DNA of 9,558 bases from DASUSH01 sp050996575. GTDB taxonomy: Bacteria > Actinomycetota > Thermoleophilia > Solirubrobacterales > 70-9. Location of the stretch: contig JBPCRS010000169.1 of NCBI GenBank assembly GCA_050996575.1, positions 1 to 9,558 on the forward strand, in the 5' to 3' direction. The first letter of the stretch is position 1; each line of letters starts with the position of its first letter. The notes beneath the pieces were generated by a model. That model ran no database searches. It was not told where the DNA came from and saw only the letters and a list, made by a program, of their open reading frames with translations. A program made the position numbers and the translations under genes. Shown here one piece after another: positions 1-6,558 of the stretch.

Positions 1-42
1 CCGCCGCGGGCGACGATCACCTCGCGCCCGGCGGCGCCCTAA
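1..42. other. Unresolved left edge (possible end or start of a neighbouring gene)
   Basis: Too short to assign. On the + strand, phase 1 is open from the edge to a TAA at 40-42 (13 codons, PPRATITSRPAAP), which could be the C-terminus of a gene converging on the GH5 gene. On the - strand the GH5 frame resumes immediately after its TAG (39-41) and reads GAAGREVIVARGG to the edge, with a GTG preceded by GAG that could start a downstream gene. Neither reading can be chosen without sequence to the left. Confidence 0.2.
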
Positions 43-1697
43 ATGGTGCGGACCGTGGCGACGATCGCCGCCAGCTCGCCCATGCAGAGGACCCGCTTCG
101 AGCCGGCGTCGCCGACCTCGGCGCCGGGGCCGCTCGGGACGGCACCGGCGTCACTACCCCCGCCGCCCCCGCCTCCCGATCCCTGGCGCGGGCAGCGCTC
201 GGCGGGCGGGCCGGCGCCCGGCTGGATCACGACCCGCACCTCGGCCTCGGCGGCGCAGTTTCGAAGCACCAGCCGCTGCGCGTCGACGGCGGCGATCTCG
301 GCGCCGCTTACCCGAGCGTGCCAGCTGTCGGCTCCGTACTGGAGCTCGGGGACGAAGACCTCGGTCTCGAGCGCCTCACCCGCGGGTCCGCCGTCGGCGA
401 GCTTGGTCGAGTAGCGCAGGTTGAATCGCCGTACGTCGGGGTCGTAGCCGTAGGCCAGCGGCGTGCCGGCGACGAGCTGCGGGTAGGGGCGAGCGAGCGC
501 ATCGAGCATCTCCTCGTCGACGTTGTCGCCCTGCGGCGGCTTGGTCGTGTCGTAGACGAGGCTCTGGTTGCGGCTCTGGCCGCCGCTGAAGTAGTTGGCG
601 TAGGTCCAGACGTGCCAGCCGACCATGTGCTCGTCGGCCAGGCGGACGAGGCGCTCGAAGATCGGCCGCTCCTCAGTGGCGCCGAACTCGGTCAGGAGCA
701 GCGCGTCGCCGGTCGCCTGCGATTGCGCGTCGGCGTTGTCGAAGACCAGGTCCTCCTCGACGTTGCAGGCATCGCCGAGCTGCGGCGGGGCGCCGACCGC
801 TCCCGGCAGGCAGTAATCGTGGAAGCTGAAGCCGGCGTCGTCGTCGCCGACGTCACCGTGGGAGGTACGCCCGCCGAAGTCGAAGATCAGGTTCGGCTCG
901 TAGAAGGCGAGGCTCTCACCGTCGGCCGCGCGGATCCCGGCGATCGCCCGCTTCGAGAACACCGTCAGAGCACGGGCATCGAAGCCGGCCACCGGCGCAC
1001 AGCCCGCTGGTTGTGCGCATGAAGGCCACTCGGTCCCCGGCCAGGGCTCGTTGAAGATGTCGTAGCCGACCAGCCCGGGCGCGTCGCGGGCGGCGGCGGC
1101 AATCCGGCGAAGCCCCTCGGCGTAGTGGTCCTGGAGGGGTGTCCCGTCGGGCCCGGCGGCGTTGGCCCAGAAGTTGTCGAAGGCGCGATTCATCGCCGGG
1201 TTGGCGAAGTAGCCGTTGGGGAATTTTTGCTGTGTGTTCGGCAGGCCGTTGTCGATGCCCATCCAGTCGGGCAACCCGTTGCCGACGTACTTCGGGCCGA
1301 ACTGGTCCTGGTGAACGTCGAGCAGGGTGTAGATGCCGTGATCGGCGAGCATCCCGAGCTGACCGACCCAGGAGGCGATGAAGGCGTCGTCGTAGACGCC
1401 GGGCGCGGGCTCGATCGACTGGAAGTCGACCCCGAGGCGAACCGTGTTGAAGCCGTTCGCGGCGAGGAACGCGGCGTCGTCGGCGCCGAAGCCGCGGTCG
1501 GCGGGAAGGGCGGGATCGCCCTTGGCGACGACGTTGGCGCCGTGAAGGACGACGACCCGCCCCTGAGCGTCGGTGATCCAGCGGCCCTCGTGGCCGAGCG
1601 GCTCGGCGGGCGCCGACTGTGCCGCGACCGGCGCAGCCAGCGAGGCGGCGGCGAGCGCCAGTGCCAGCTTCGATCGCACACCCGCCACGGTCTGCAT
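39..1697 (-). CDS. Secreted GH5 glycoside hydrolase, endoglycoceramidase-like
   Basis: Predicted secreted retaining beta-glycosidase, 552 aa from the ATG at 1697. The start is chosen because GAGG lies 9 nt upstream and a signal peptide follows at once: basic VRSK, a hydrophobic Ala/Leu core, and probable cleavage after PVAA near residue 26. The frame is open 47 codons further upstream, but that part runs into the divergent gene and has no signal-peptide character. GH5 hallmarks: LHGANVV (51-57), GFNTVRLGVDF (82-92), LLDVHQDQFG (125-134), IFNEPWPG with the acid/base Glu at 217, FHDYC (292-296), and LLTEFGAT with the nucleophile Glu at 337. The HQD, NEPWPG and HDYC segments resemble endoglycoceramidases, which release the intact glycan from glycosphingolipids; a steryl-glucosidase or another GH5 specificity is possible. 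Residues about 415-495 look like the family's C-terminal beta-sandwich. A Gly-rich linker (506-514) and an unassigned 38-residue tail follow. Confidence 0.88.
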   Translation of the reverse strand: MQTVAGVRSKLALALAAASLAAPVAAQSAPAEPLGHEGRWITDAQGRVVVLHGANVVAKGDPALPADRGFGADDAAFLAANGFNTVRLGVDFQSIEPAPGVYDDAFIASWVGQLGMLADHGIYTLLDVHQDQFGPKYVGNGLPDWMGIDNGLPNTQQKFPNGYFANPAMNRAFDNFWANAAGPDGTPLQDHYAEGLRRIAAAARDAPGLVGYDIFNEPWPGTEWPSCAQPAGCAPVAGFDARALTVFSKRAIAGIRAADGESLAFYEPNLIFDFGGRTSHGDVGDDDAGFSFHDYCLPGAVGAPPQLGDACNVEEDLVFDNADAQSQATGDALLLTEFGATEERPIFERLVRLADEHMVGWHVWTYANYFSGGQSRNQSLVYDTTKPPQGDNVDEEMLDALARPYPQLVAGTPLAYGYDPDVRRFNLRYSTKLADGGPAGEALETEVFVPELQYGADSWHARVSGAEIAAVDAQRLVLRNCAAEAEVRVVIQPGAGPPAERCPRQGSGGGGGGGSDAGAVPSGPGAEVGDAGSKRVLCMGELAAIVATVRTI

Positions 1698-1738
1698 TCT
1701 AGGAGGCCTCGTTTCGGTAGACGTGCCGCGCGCTGCAC

Positions 1739-1753
1739 TAGAATGTAACGAAA
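1739..1753 (+). promoter_or_regulatory. Candidate leaderless promoter of the antitoxin gene
   Basis: TAGAAT (1739-1744) matches the TANNNT -10 pattern and ends 8 nt before the ATG at 1753. Transcription would therefore begin at or within a base or two of the start codon. No Shine-Dalgarno lies upstream of this ATG, which fits leaderless translation, a common mode in actinobacteria. TAGAAT shares bases 1742-1744 with the opposite-strand TACATT proposed for the GH5 gene. Confidence 0.4.
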
Positions 1754-1771
1754 TGGACACTGTTTCTGCAA
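1742..1771 (-). promoter_or_regulatory. Candidate promoter of the GH5 gene
   Basis: Read on the - strand, TTGCAG (1771-1766) and TACATT (1747-1742) are separated by 18 nt and resemble -35 and -10 hexamers. Transcription would start near 1735, giving a leader of about 38 nt that contains the GAGG upstream of the ATG at 1697. The -35 box lies inside the first codons of the divergent antitoxin gene. The assignment rests on motif resemblance and spacing only. Confidence 0.35.
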
Positions 1772-2460
1772 CGGCTTTGGCTCGGTCTCTAGGCACTAGC
1801 ACGCCGAGGGTCACAAGGGCAATCAGACGCCTGGGCATCGAGACCCGGACCGAGGCTGGGCGCTTTTGCCTAACGCCGGCTCAGGCGCGGCGAGTGCGCC
1901 AGGAGCTCGGAGTGCAGCCGATCGCCTCGGAAATGACGCGCTCCGAGACTTTAGTCTTGGCCGCGCTTCGCAGCGCCCCTTTAGGGTTGGCCTCGATCCG
2001 TGCGGTCGCATCTCGGGCTGGGATGTCACCGACTGCCGCTGGGCGTGCGCTTCGACGGCTGCGTGGTGGGGGCTTGGTGCGTTGTGAGTCGAAGATGATC
2101 GCCGCTGGGCGGACCAAGGAAATCGAACTGTGGCGAGCTGATCTGGCGAACGAGAGGTGGTCTGAGCTGGATCCTGTTCTTGATCGGATCGAGAAGCCGA
2201 GCAAGGCGGCGCCTCGGTCCAAGAAGGTCCCAGCAAACCTGCGTCATCTGTTTTGGAACACGGCACCGACCCAGCTCGACGTCGCCAGCTCCGGCCCATA
2301 TATTGCGCGGCGCTTGCTGCAGACGATGGACCTGCAGGGCCTCGCTTGGGGCGCCCGTGCCCTGACTGCTGCGGACTGGCAGGCTGGGGCGCGAGCCCGA
2401 AACCTCTCCGGGCCCGTGCGTCAGTTGGCTGCCAACCTCGCGGCTGAGGCCCCGCGATGA
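1753..2460 (+). CDS. HTH antitoxin of an AbiE-like toxin-antitoxin pair (DUF6922-like C-terminus)
   Basis: 235-aa putative antitoxin and autoregulator. Residues 7-28 (ALARSLGTSTPRVTRAIRRLGI) read as a helix-turn-helix. Residues 63-128 read as a second, winged HTH, with SIRAVASRAGMSPTAAGRALRRL as its core and TKEIELWRA as the possible wing. A basic linker (149-158) leads to residues 159-200, where VPANLRHLFWNT and GPYIARRLLQTMDLQGLAW match my recollection of the DUF6922-type pattern (LFWd, then yI..RlL..gd) found in proteins encoded beside AbiEii toxins. The ATG at 1753 is preferred over in-frame codons back to 1573 because the upstream part is antisense to the GH5 signal peptide and because TAGAAT lies just upstream. 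The stop overlaps the toxin start as ATGA. It is not a textbook AbiEi; pairing with the toxin is inferred from overlap and order. A plain transcriptional regulator is the alternative. Confidence 0.75.
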   Translation: MDTVSATALARSLGTSTPRVTRAIRRLGIETRTEAGRFCLTPAQARRVRQELGVQPIASEMTRSETLVLAALRSAPLGLASIRAVASRAGMSPTAAGRALRRLRGGGLVRCESKMIAAGRTKEIELWRADLANERWSELDPVLDRIEKPSKAAPRSKKVPANLRHLFWNTAPTQLDVASSGPYIARRLLQTMDLQGLAWGARALTAADWQAGARARNLSGPVRQLAANLAAEAPR

Positions 2461-3155
2461 GCGGCCGCGGCGAAGGCTCTTCAGGGCCTCCCGCCTCGGC
2501 ACTCCTTCCCGAGGCTGTGCGCAAGGTCTTGCCGGCCGATACCGCGCGAACCTGGCAGACACTGGCCCCGCACCTTCCGGAGGGGCTTTACCTCGGTGGA
2601 GGATCGGCTATTGCGGTGCACCTCGCTCATCGGAAGAGCCGTGATCTCGACTTCTTCTTTCATGACAACTCAGTCGATCTGGTCCAACTCGAAACGACGC
2701 TGCAAGACCTCGGCCTCTTCGCCGGCGGTTTGGTTGACGAAGGGACCCTGCGCGGGCTGTTCAGCCAAACCAAGATCGAGGCGTTCAATGCCAGCGAACT
2801 CAAGCGACTGCGAAAGCCGACGGTGGTAGCTGGACTACGAGTGGCCGCCCTGGAGGATCTGCTGGCGATGAAGATCAAAGTGATGGCCGAGCGCGGCGAG
2901 ATGCGTGATTACTTCGACGTGATGACCATCGACGAGAAGAGTTCGCTTTCCGTTGAGGAGGGGATCGAGCTCTACCTCGAGCGCTACAAGATCAAAGATC
3001 CCGAGCCGGGCCGACTACGTGCCCTCTACCTGGCGATGGGCTTCCCCGACGACGTAGAAACCGACGAAGCCCTGCCTATCGCCCTCAAGGATCTCGCCGC
3101 CTGGTGGCGAAAGCGCCAAGCGGCCGTGGTCCGCAACAGCAGCTGGTTCAGCTGA
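2457..3155 (+). CDS. AbiEii/AbiGii-family nucleotidyltransferase toxin
   Basis: 232-aa protein of the AbiEii/AbiGii (MenA-like) nucleotidyltransferase superfamily. Known members act as toxins of AbiE-type TA or abortive-infection systems; characterised relatives transfer nucleotides to RNA targets such as tRNA 3' ends. The sequence shows the polymerase-beta-like core: LYLGGGSAIAVHLAHR (44-59), then SRDLDFF (61-67) with the probable metal-binding Asp63 and Asp65. Further on, LEDLLAMKIKVMAERGEMRDYFDV (132-155) carries the family's second block, with Lys139/Lys141, Arg146, Asp151 and Asp154. The length is normal for a short AbiEii. The ATG overlaps the antitoxin stop by 4 nt, with GAGG 7 nt upstream, so translational coupling is likely. 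The 3' end overlaps the convergent TetR gene by 8 nt. All core residues are present, so the enzyme is probably active; its target is unknown. Confidence 0.88.
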   Translation: MSGRGEGSSGPPASALLPEAVRKVLPADTARTWQTLAPHLPEGLYLGGGSAIAVHLAHRKSRDLDFFFHDNSVDLVQLETTLQDLGLFAGGLVDEGTLRGLFSQTKIEAFNASELKRLRKPTVVAGLRVAALEDLLAMKIKVMAERGEMRDYFDVMTIDEKSSLSVEEGIELYLERYKIKDPEPGRLRALYLAMGFPDDVETDEALPIALKDLAAWWRKRQAAVVRNSSWFS

Positions 3156-3822
3156 GCTGCGAGCGCGCGCCCGCCGCACCCGCCCCCTCGACCATCGCCG
3201 AGATCCAGGTGATGACGTCAGGCGCGAGCTCGCCGAGCCGCGGCTCACGCTCGAGCTCGAGCCGCTCGTGGACTAGCTCGCGCACGCCGAGCGTCAGCCC
3301 GAGGTAGACACGTTCTGGCAGCTCGCCGAGTGACGGATCGACGGCGCGGAACATCCCGTGGCGTTGGTGGAGCACGGCAGCAAACGTGTGCATCGCCTCA
3401 CGGCGGCGCGCCCGCGCGGCGTCCCCCGCGCCATCCATCTCGACGATGAACGCCCGCGCTGCGACCGGGTCGCGCTCGAGCGTGCGTAGGTAGCCGCCGA
3501 GGGCCGCGGCCAGGAACTCGTCCCAGGGTGTCGTCTCGTCGAGGCCGGCCGTCATCGCCTCGAGGATCCCGGCGGCGAAGTCGTCGTATGCGTCGAGCAG
3601 GCACTCCTCCTTGCCGGCGAAGCGCTCGTAGAAGGTCGCGCGCGAGACGCCGGCCCGCTTCGCCAGCTCGCCGATCGTCACCGCCGCGTAGCCACCCTCG
3701 GCGAGCAGTTCGGTAAGTGCCGACTTCAGCCGCGTCCGTTGCGAGTCGGCAACCTCCTCGCGCGAAAGCGCGTGCGGGCCCTTGGGAAGCGGCTTGACGG
3801 TGGTTTCGACTGAACCGGCCAC
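3148..3822 (-). CDS. TetR/AcrR-family transcriptional regulator
   Basis: 224-aa one-component repressor. A short tail with PLPKGPHALSREEV precedes the DNA-binding domain: SQRTRLKSALTELLAEGGYAAVTI (28-50), then the HTH ELAKRAGVSRATFYERFAGKE (52-72), which is a close match to the TetR signature. Residues from about 80 to 215 form the helical ligand-binding and dimerisation part, too variable to predict a ligand. The start is GTG at 3822-3820; no Met lies near the N-terminus and no Shine-Dalgarno is visible, so the mRNA probably has a very short leader. It diverges from the lipase gene across 37 nt that contain a palindrome, so it most likely represses itself and the lipase operon. Its last 8 nt overlap the AbiEii toxin gene, tail to tail. 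Confidence 0.9.
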   Translation of the reverse strand: MAGSVETTVKPLPKGPHALSREEVADSQRTRLKSALTELLAEGGYAAVTIGELAKRAGVSRATFYERFAGKEECLLDAYDDFAAGILEAMTAGLDETTPWDEFLAAALGGYLRTLERDPVAARAFIVEMDGAGDAARARRREAMHTFAAVLHQRHGMFRAVDPSLGELPERVYLGLTLGVRELVHERLELEREPRLGELAPDVITWISAMVEGAGAAGARSQLS

Positions 3823-3832
3823 GAGTAGAGAA

Positions 3833-3852
3833 ACAAATGGTACACTACTTGT
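3833..3852. promoter_or_regulatory. Probable TetR operator with overlapping divergent -10 boxes
   Basis: ACAAATGGTACACTACTTGT is an imperfect palindrome: 7 of its 10 symmetrical base pairs match. It lies in the 37-nt gap between the TetR start and the lipase start. It contains TACACT (3841-3846) as a possible -10 for the lipase operon and, on the - strand, TACCAT (3842-3837) as a possible -10 for tetR. Repressor bound here would block both promoters. No convincing -35 hexamer was found on either side. Confidence 0.55.
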
Positions 3853-3859
3853 CGACGTG

Positions 3860-4747
3860 ATGGAGAGCTACCGAGAGAGGGGTCGGACGAGGGCGCTCGC
3901 CGTGACGATCGCGTTCGGACTTGCGCTCCTCGTTCTCCCGTCCTCCGCCGCGGCGCAGGAGCAGGAGCCGGAGGCCTCCCCACCCGGCGCCAACGACTTC
4001 CAGTGCGAACCGACCGAGGCCCACCCCCGCCCGGTCGTCCTCCTCCACGGCCTCGGCGCCAACATGAGCGCCAACTGGTCCTACAACTCACCGCGGCTCG
4101 CCGACGCCGGCTACTGCGTCTTCGCCCTCACCTACGGTCACAGCGAGAAAACGATGGGCTGGCCCTACCGGCCCGCCGGCCTTCAGCCAATGGAGGAGAG
4201 CTCAAAGGAGCTCAAGGCCTTCGTCCGCCGCGTGCTCGACGCCACCGGCGCGCGCCGGGTCGACCTCGTCGGCCACTCCGAGGGCACGGTGATGCCGCGC
4301 TACTACCTCGAGCGCCGCGGCGGGGTCAAGTTCGTCAAGCGCTTCGTCGCGCTCACCCCACTCTGGCGCGGGACCGAAGTCGGCGGCGCGGCGGTGATCC
4401 GCGACATCGGCACCGAGCTCGGCTTCTCGCAGCCGGTGATCGACGCCGTCTCCCAGCTCTGCGCCTCCTGCCCGCAGTTCCTGCGCGGCTCGGATTACCT
4501 CAACGACCTGAACGCCGACGGCGAAGCGATCCCTCAGATCAAGCACACCAACATCGCCACCCGCTACGACGAGCTCGTCATCCCCTACACGAGCGGATTG
4601 ATGGTCGACGGCGGCACCAACATCGTCCTCCAGGACGTCTGCCCGATGGACCCGAACGAGCACTCCGGCGTCGCCTTCGACCCGGTCGTCACCCAGCTCT
4701 TCCTCAACGCGCTCGACCCGCGCAGCGCGAAGCCGATCACGTGCTGA
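3860..4747 (+). CDS. Secreted class-2-type triacylglycerol lipase/esterase
   Basis: 295-aa exported alpha/beta hydrolase resembling the actinobacterial/propionibacterial class-2 lipases, which hydrolyse acyl esters outside the cell. A signal peptide covers residues 1-32 (RERGRTR, hydrophobic core, SSAAA before QEQ). RPVVLLHGLGAN (57-68) gives the HG oxyanion motif. VDLVGHSEGTVMPRYYL (134-150) holds the nucleophile Ser140; TRYDELVIPYTSG (234-246) the probable acid Asp237; and PNEHSGVAFDPV (265-276) the probable His268. The mature part has six Cys (49, 86, 201, 204, 261, 295), enough for three disulfides. Relatives often have GHSQG; here Gln is Glu. The ATG at 3860 is chosen because frame codons before it overlap the operator and tetR; GTG at 3857 is also possible. 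There is no clear Shine-Dalgarno. It is cotranscribed with the downstream hydrolase and is the likely TetR target. Confidence 0.88.
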   Translation: MESYRERGRTRALAVTIAFGLALLVLPSSAAAQEQEPEASPPGANDFQCEPTEAHPRPVVLLHGLGANMSANWSYNSPRLADAGYCVFALTYGHSEKTMGWPYRPAGLQPMEESSKELKAFVRRVLDATGARRVDLVGHSEGTVMPRYYLERRGGVKFVKRFVALTPLWRGTEVGGAAVIRDIGTELGFSQPVIDAVSQLCASCPQFLRGSDYLNDLNADGEAIPQIKHTNIATRYDELVIPYTSGLMVDGGTNIVLQDVCPMDPNEHSGVAFDPVVTQLFLNALDPRSAKPITC

Positions 4748-6540
4748 GGCGGGTCGCTCTTGGCGCGGTCGTCGCGGCCGCGCTCTTCGTCGCCGCCCCC
4801 GCCCACGCCCAATCCCCCACGAGCGTGCTCGGCGTCCCCTGCTCCGCCGGCGAGGGCGGGATCACCGTCTGCTCCGGCTCGCAGCCCGCCCGGGTGCCGA
4901 GCTGGGACGGCGTCCCGCTCGACGTGGACATCTATCTGCCGCCCGACGACGGCAAGCCCGACCCGCTGATCGTCGGCCTGCACGGCTTCGGCGTGACCAA
5001 GCTCGGCACCTTCCCGGGCGGCGCCTACCCGACCGAGCGCGCCCAGGAGGGCTACGCGGTGATCGCCTACTCGGCGCGCGGCCAGGGCTTCTCCTGCGGC
5101 GTCGTCGTCTCGCGGACCGCCGGCTGCGAGCAGGGCTGGATCCACCTGGCGGACGCTCGTTACGAGGTTCGCGACACCCAATTTCTTGCGGGGTTACTGG
5201 TCGACGAGGGGCTCGTGGCGCCGACGCGGATCGGCGTCACGGGCTCCTCGTACGGCGGCGGCCAGTCGCTGATGCTGGCAACGCTGCGCGACCGGATGAT
5301 GATGCCCGACGGCGAGCTCGTCCCGTTCGAGAGCCCGGCGGGAACGCCGATGCGGATCGCCGCCGCTGCCCCCTACATCGGCTGGTCCGACCTTGCCTAC
5401 GCGCTCGCGCCGACCGGGCGAAAGCTCGACCACCGGGCGAACAACAACTACGGCCGGTTGCCGGGAATCACCAAGTACTCCTACCTCCAGGGCTTGTTCG
5501 CGGTCGGCTTGCCGGGCTTCTACGCGCCCCCGGGCGCCGACCCAAGCGCCGACATCCAGAACTGGAAGGCGGCGCTCGACGCCGGCCCGCCGTATGACCC
5601 CGCCCTCTCCGAGCGGATCCTCACCGAGCTGCGCCGCTACCGCTCCTCCTACTCGGTCCAGGACCACCTGCCGCGCTCAGAGCGAAAGGCGCCGGCGCCG
5701 CTCTCGATCTACAACGGCTTCACCGACGACATCATGCCGCCCGACCAGGCGCTCGCCTACTACGCGCGGGCGCGCAAGCGCTTCCCGAAATCGAAGATCG
5801 GGCTGACTTTCGAGGCGAACTTCGGCCACAACCGCGGTTCGCTCGTCGTCGACTCGCTTATCGCCGACGAGGCCCGCGACCGCCTCTTCGAGCGCTACCT
5901 GATGGGCGATCGCTCGGTCGCCCCGCCCAACAAGGTGGTGACGACGACGCAGGGCTGTAACGGCGAGCCGGTGCGCGGCCCGTTCGAGACGAAGACTTGG
6001 CGGGCGCAGCACCCGGGCGTGGTTCGGGTGAGCGACGCCGAGCGCCAGGTCTTCAGCTCGGCCGGCGGCTCGGAGCAGAACGCGACCCAGACCGAGCCGT
6101 TCGCCGGCGGCGAGTGCCCGACCGTCGGCGCCGAAGACGACCCCGGCGCCGCGAGCTATCGCGGCGAGCCCGCGACCGGCGATGGCTACACGCTGGTCGG
6201 CTCGCCGACGATCAGCGCGCGGATCCGCGTCAACGGTGAGTTCCCCGAGATCTCGAGCCGGCTCTGGGACGTCGCCCCCGACGGCAGCCAGACGATGGTC
6301 CAGCACTCGATCTACCGGCCGCGAAAGCGCGGGCGCCAGACCTACCAGCTCCACCCCGCCGGCTGGCACTTCGCCGAGGGGCACGTGCCGAAGCTCGCGC
6401 TGCTCGGCCGCGACTTTCCCTACATGCAGGCGCCGAACGGCGAGTACACGATCGCGGTCCGCGACCTGACCCTCGAGCTACCGGTGCACGAGAAGGCCGA
6501 CGGCGGCCAGGTCGAAAGGTTCAGGCTGCCGAAGCGGTAG
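4741..6540 (+). CDS. Secreted S15/CocE-type alpha/beta hydrolase (X-Pro dipeptidyl-peptidase-like)
   Basis: 599 aa from GTG at 4741, which overlaps the lipase stop by 7 nt (GTGCTGA); translational coupling is likely. The start is fixed by the signal peptide that follows it (LRRVALGAVVAAALFVAAPAHA, then QSP). The catalytic domain spans about 55-390: VPLDVDIYLP (58-67), VGLHGFG (78-84), GYAVIAYSARGQGFS (104-118), GVTGSSYGGGQSL (165-177) with nucleophile Ser170, IYNGFTDDIMPP (323-334) with the probable acid Asp329 or Asp330, and FGHNRGS (361-367) with His363. Residues about 410-585 form a beta-rich C-terminal domain like that of CocE/X-Pro peptidases. The family includes Xaa-Pro peptidases, cocaine esterase and acyl-ester hydrolases, so the substrate is open; the paired lipase favours an ester or acyl substrate. 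The same frame is open upstream to 4003, but that part is a shadow of the lipase. Confidence 0.85.
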   Translation: MLRRVALGAVVAAALFVAAPAHAQSPTSVLGVPCSAGEGGITVCSGSQPARVPSWDGVPLDVDIYLPPDDGKPDPLIVGLHGFGVTKLGTFPGGAYPTERAQEGYAVIAYSARGQGFSCGVVVSRTAGCEQGWIHLADARYEVRDTQFLAGLLVDEGLVAPTRIGVTGSSYGGGQSLMLATLRDRMMMPDGELVPFESPAGTPMRIAAAAPYIGWSDLAYALAPTGRKLDHRANNNYGRLPGITKYSYLQGLFAVGLPGFYAPPGADPSADIQNWKAALDAGPPYDPALSERILTELRRYRSSYSVQDHLPRSERKAPAPLSIYNGFTDDIMPPDQALAYYARARKRFPKSKIGLTFEANFGHNRGSLVVDSLIADEARDRLFERYLMGDRSVAPPNKVVTTTQGCNGEPVRGPFETKTWRAQHPGVVRVSDAERQVFSSAGGSEQNATQTEPFAGGECPTVGAEDDPGAASYRGEPATGDGYTLVGSPTISARIRVNGEFPEISSRLWDVAPDGSQTMVQHSIYRPRKRGRQTYQLHPAGWHFAEGHVPKLALLGRDFPYMQAPNGEYTIAVRDLTLELPVHEKADGGQVERFRLPKR

Positions 6541-6558
6541 TTCTTCGGACCACGCAGG

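Noticed and set aside
155..185. C-rich tract at the end of the GH5 gene, considered as a structured or regulatory repeat
   Set aside because: It encodes the glycine-rich linker (GGC/GGG codons on the - strand), which explains it.
318..1748. Long open + strand frames opposite the GH5 gene (234 and 207 codons)
   Set aside because: They are antisense shadows of a high-GC gene: Val/Gly/Arg-rich translations with no recognisable motif, while the - strand frame carries complete GH5 motifs.
1735..1799. Direct repeat GCACTAG at 1735-1741 and 1793-1799, considered as antitoxin binding sites
   Set aside because: Only 7 nt long with one copy inside the coding sequence; not distinguishable from chance.
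4003..4740. Upstream extension of the S15-like hydrolase frame through the whole lipase gene
   Set aside because: The extension is Arg/Pro-rich without motifs, and a signal peptide begins exactly at the GTG at 4741.
4202..5181. - strand open frames opposite the lipase and the hydrolase start
   Set aside because: They overlap well-supported coding sequence with clear catalytic motifs on the + strand, and their own translations are low-complexity Ala/Val/Asp/Arg.
5677..6384. 235-codon - strand frame opposite the hydrolase C-terminal half
   Set aside because: It is a shadow frame; no motif or plausible ribosome binding site, and the + strand frame is convincingly coding.
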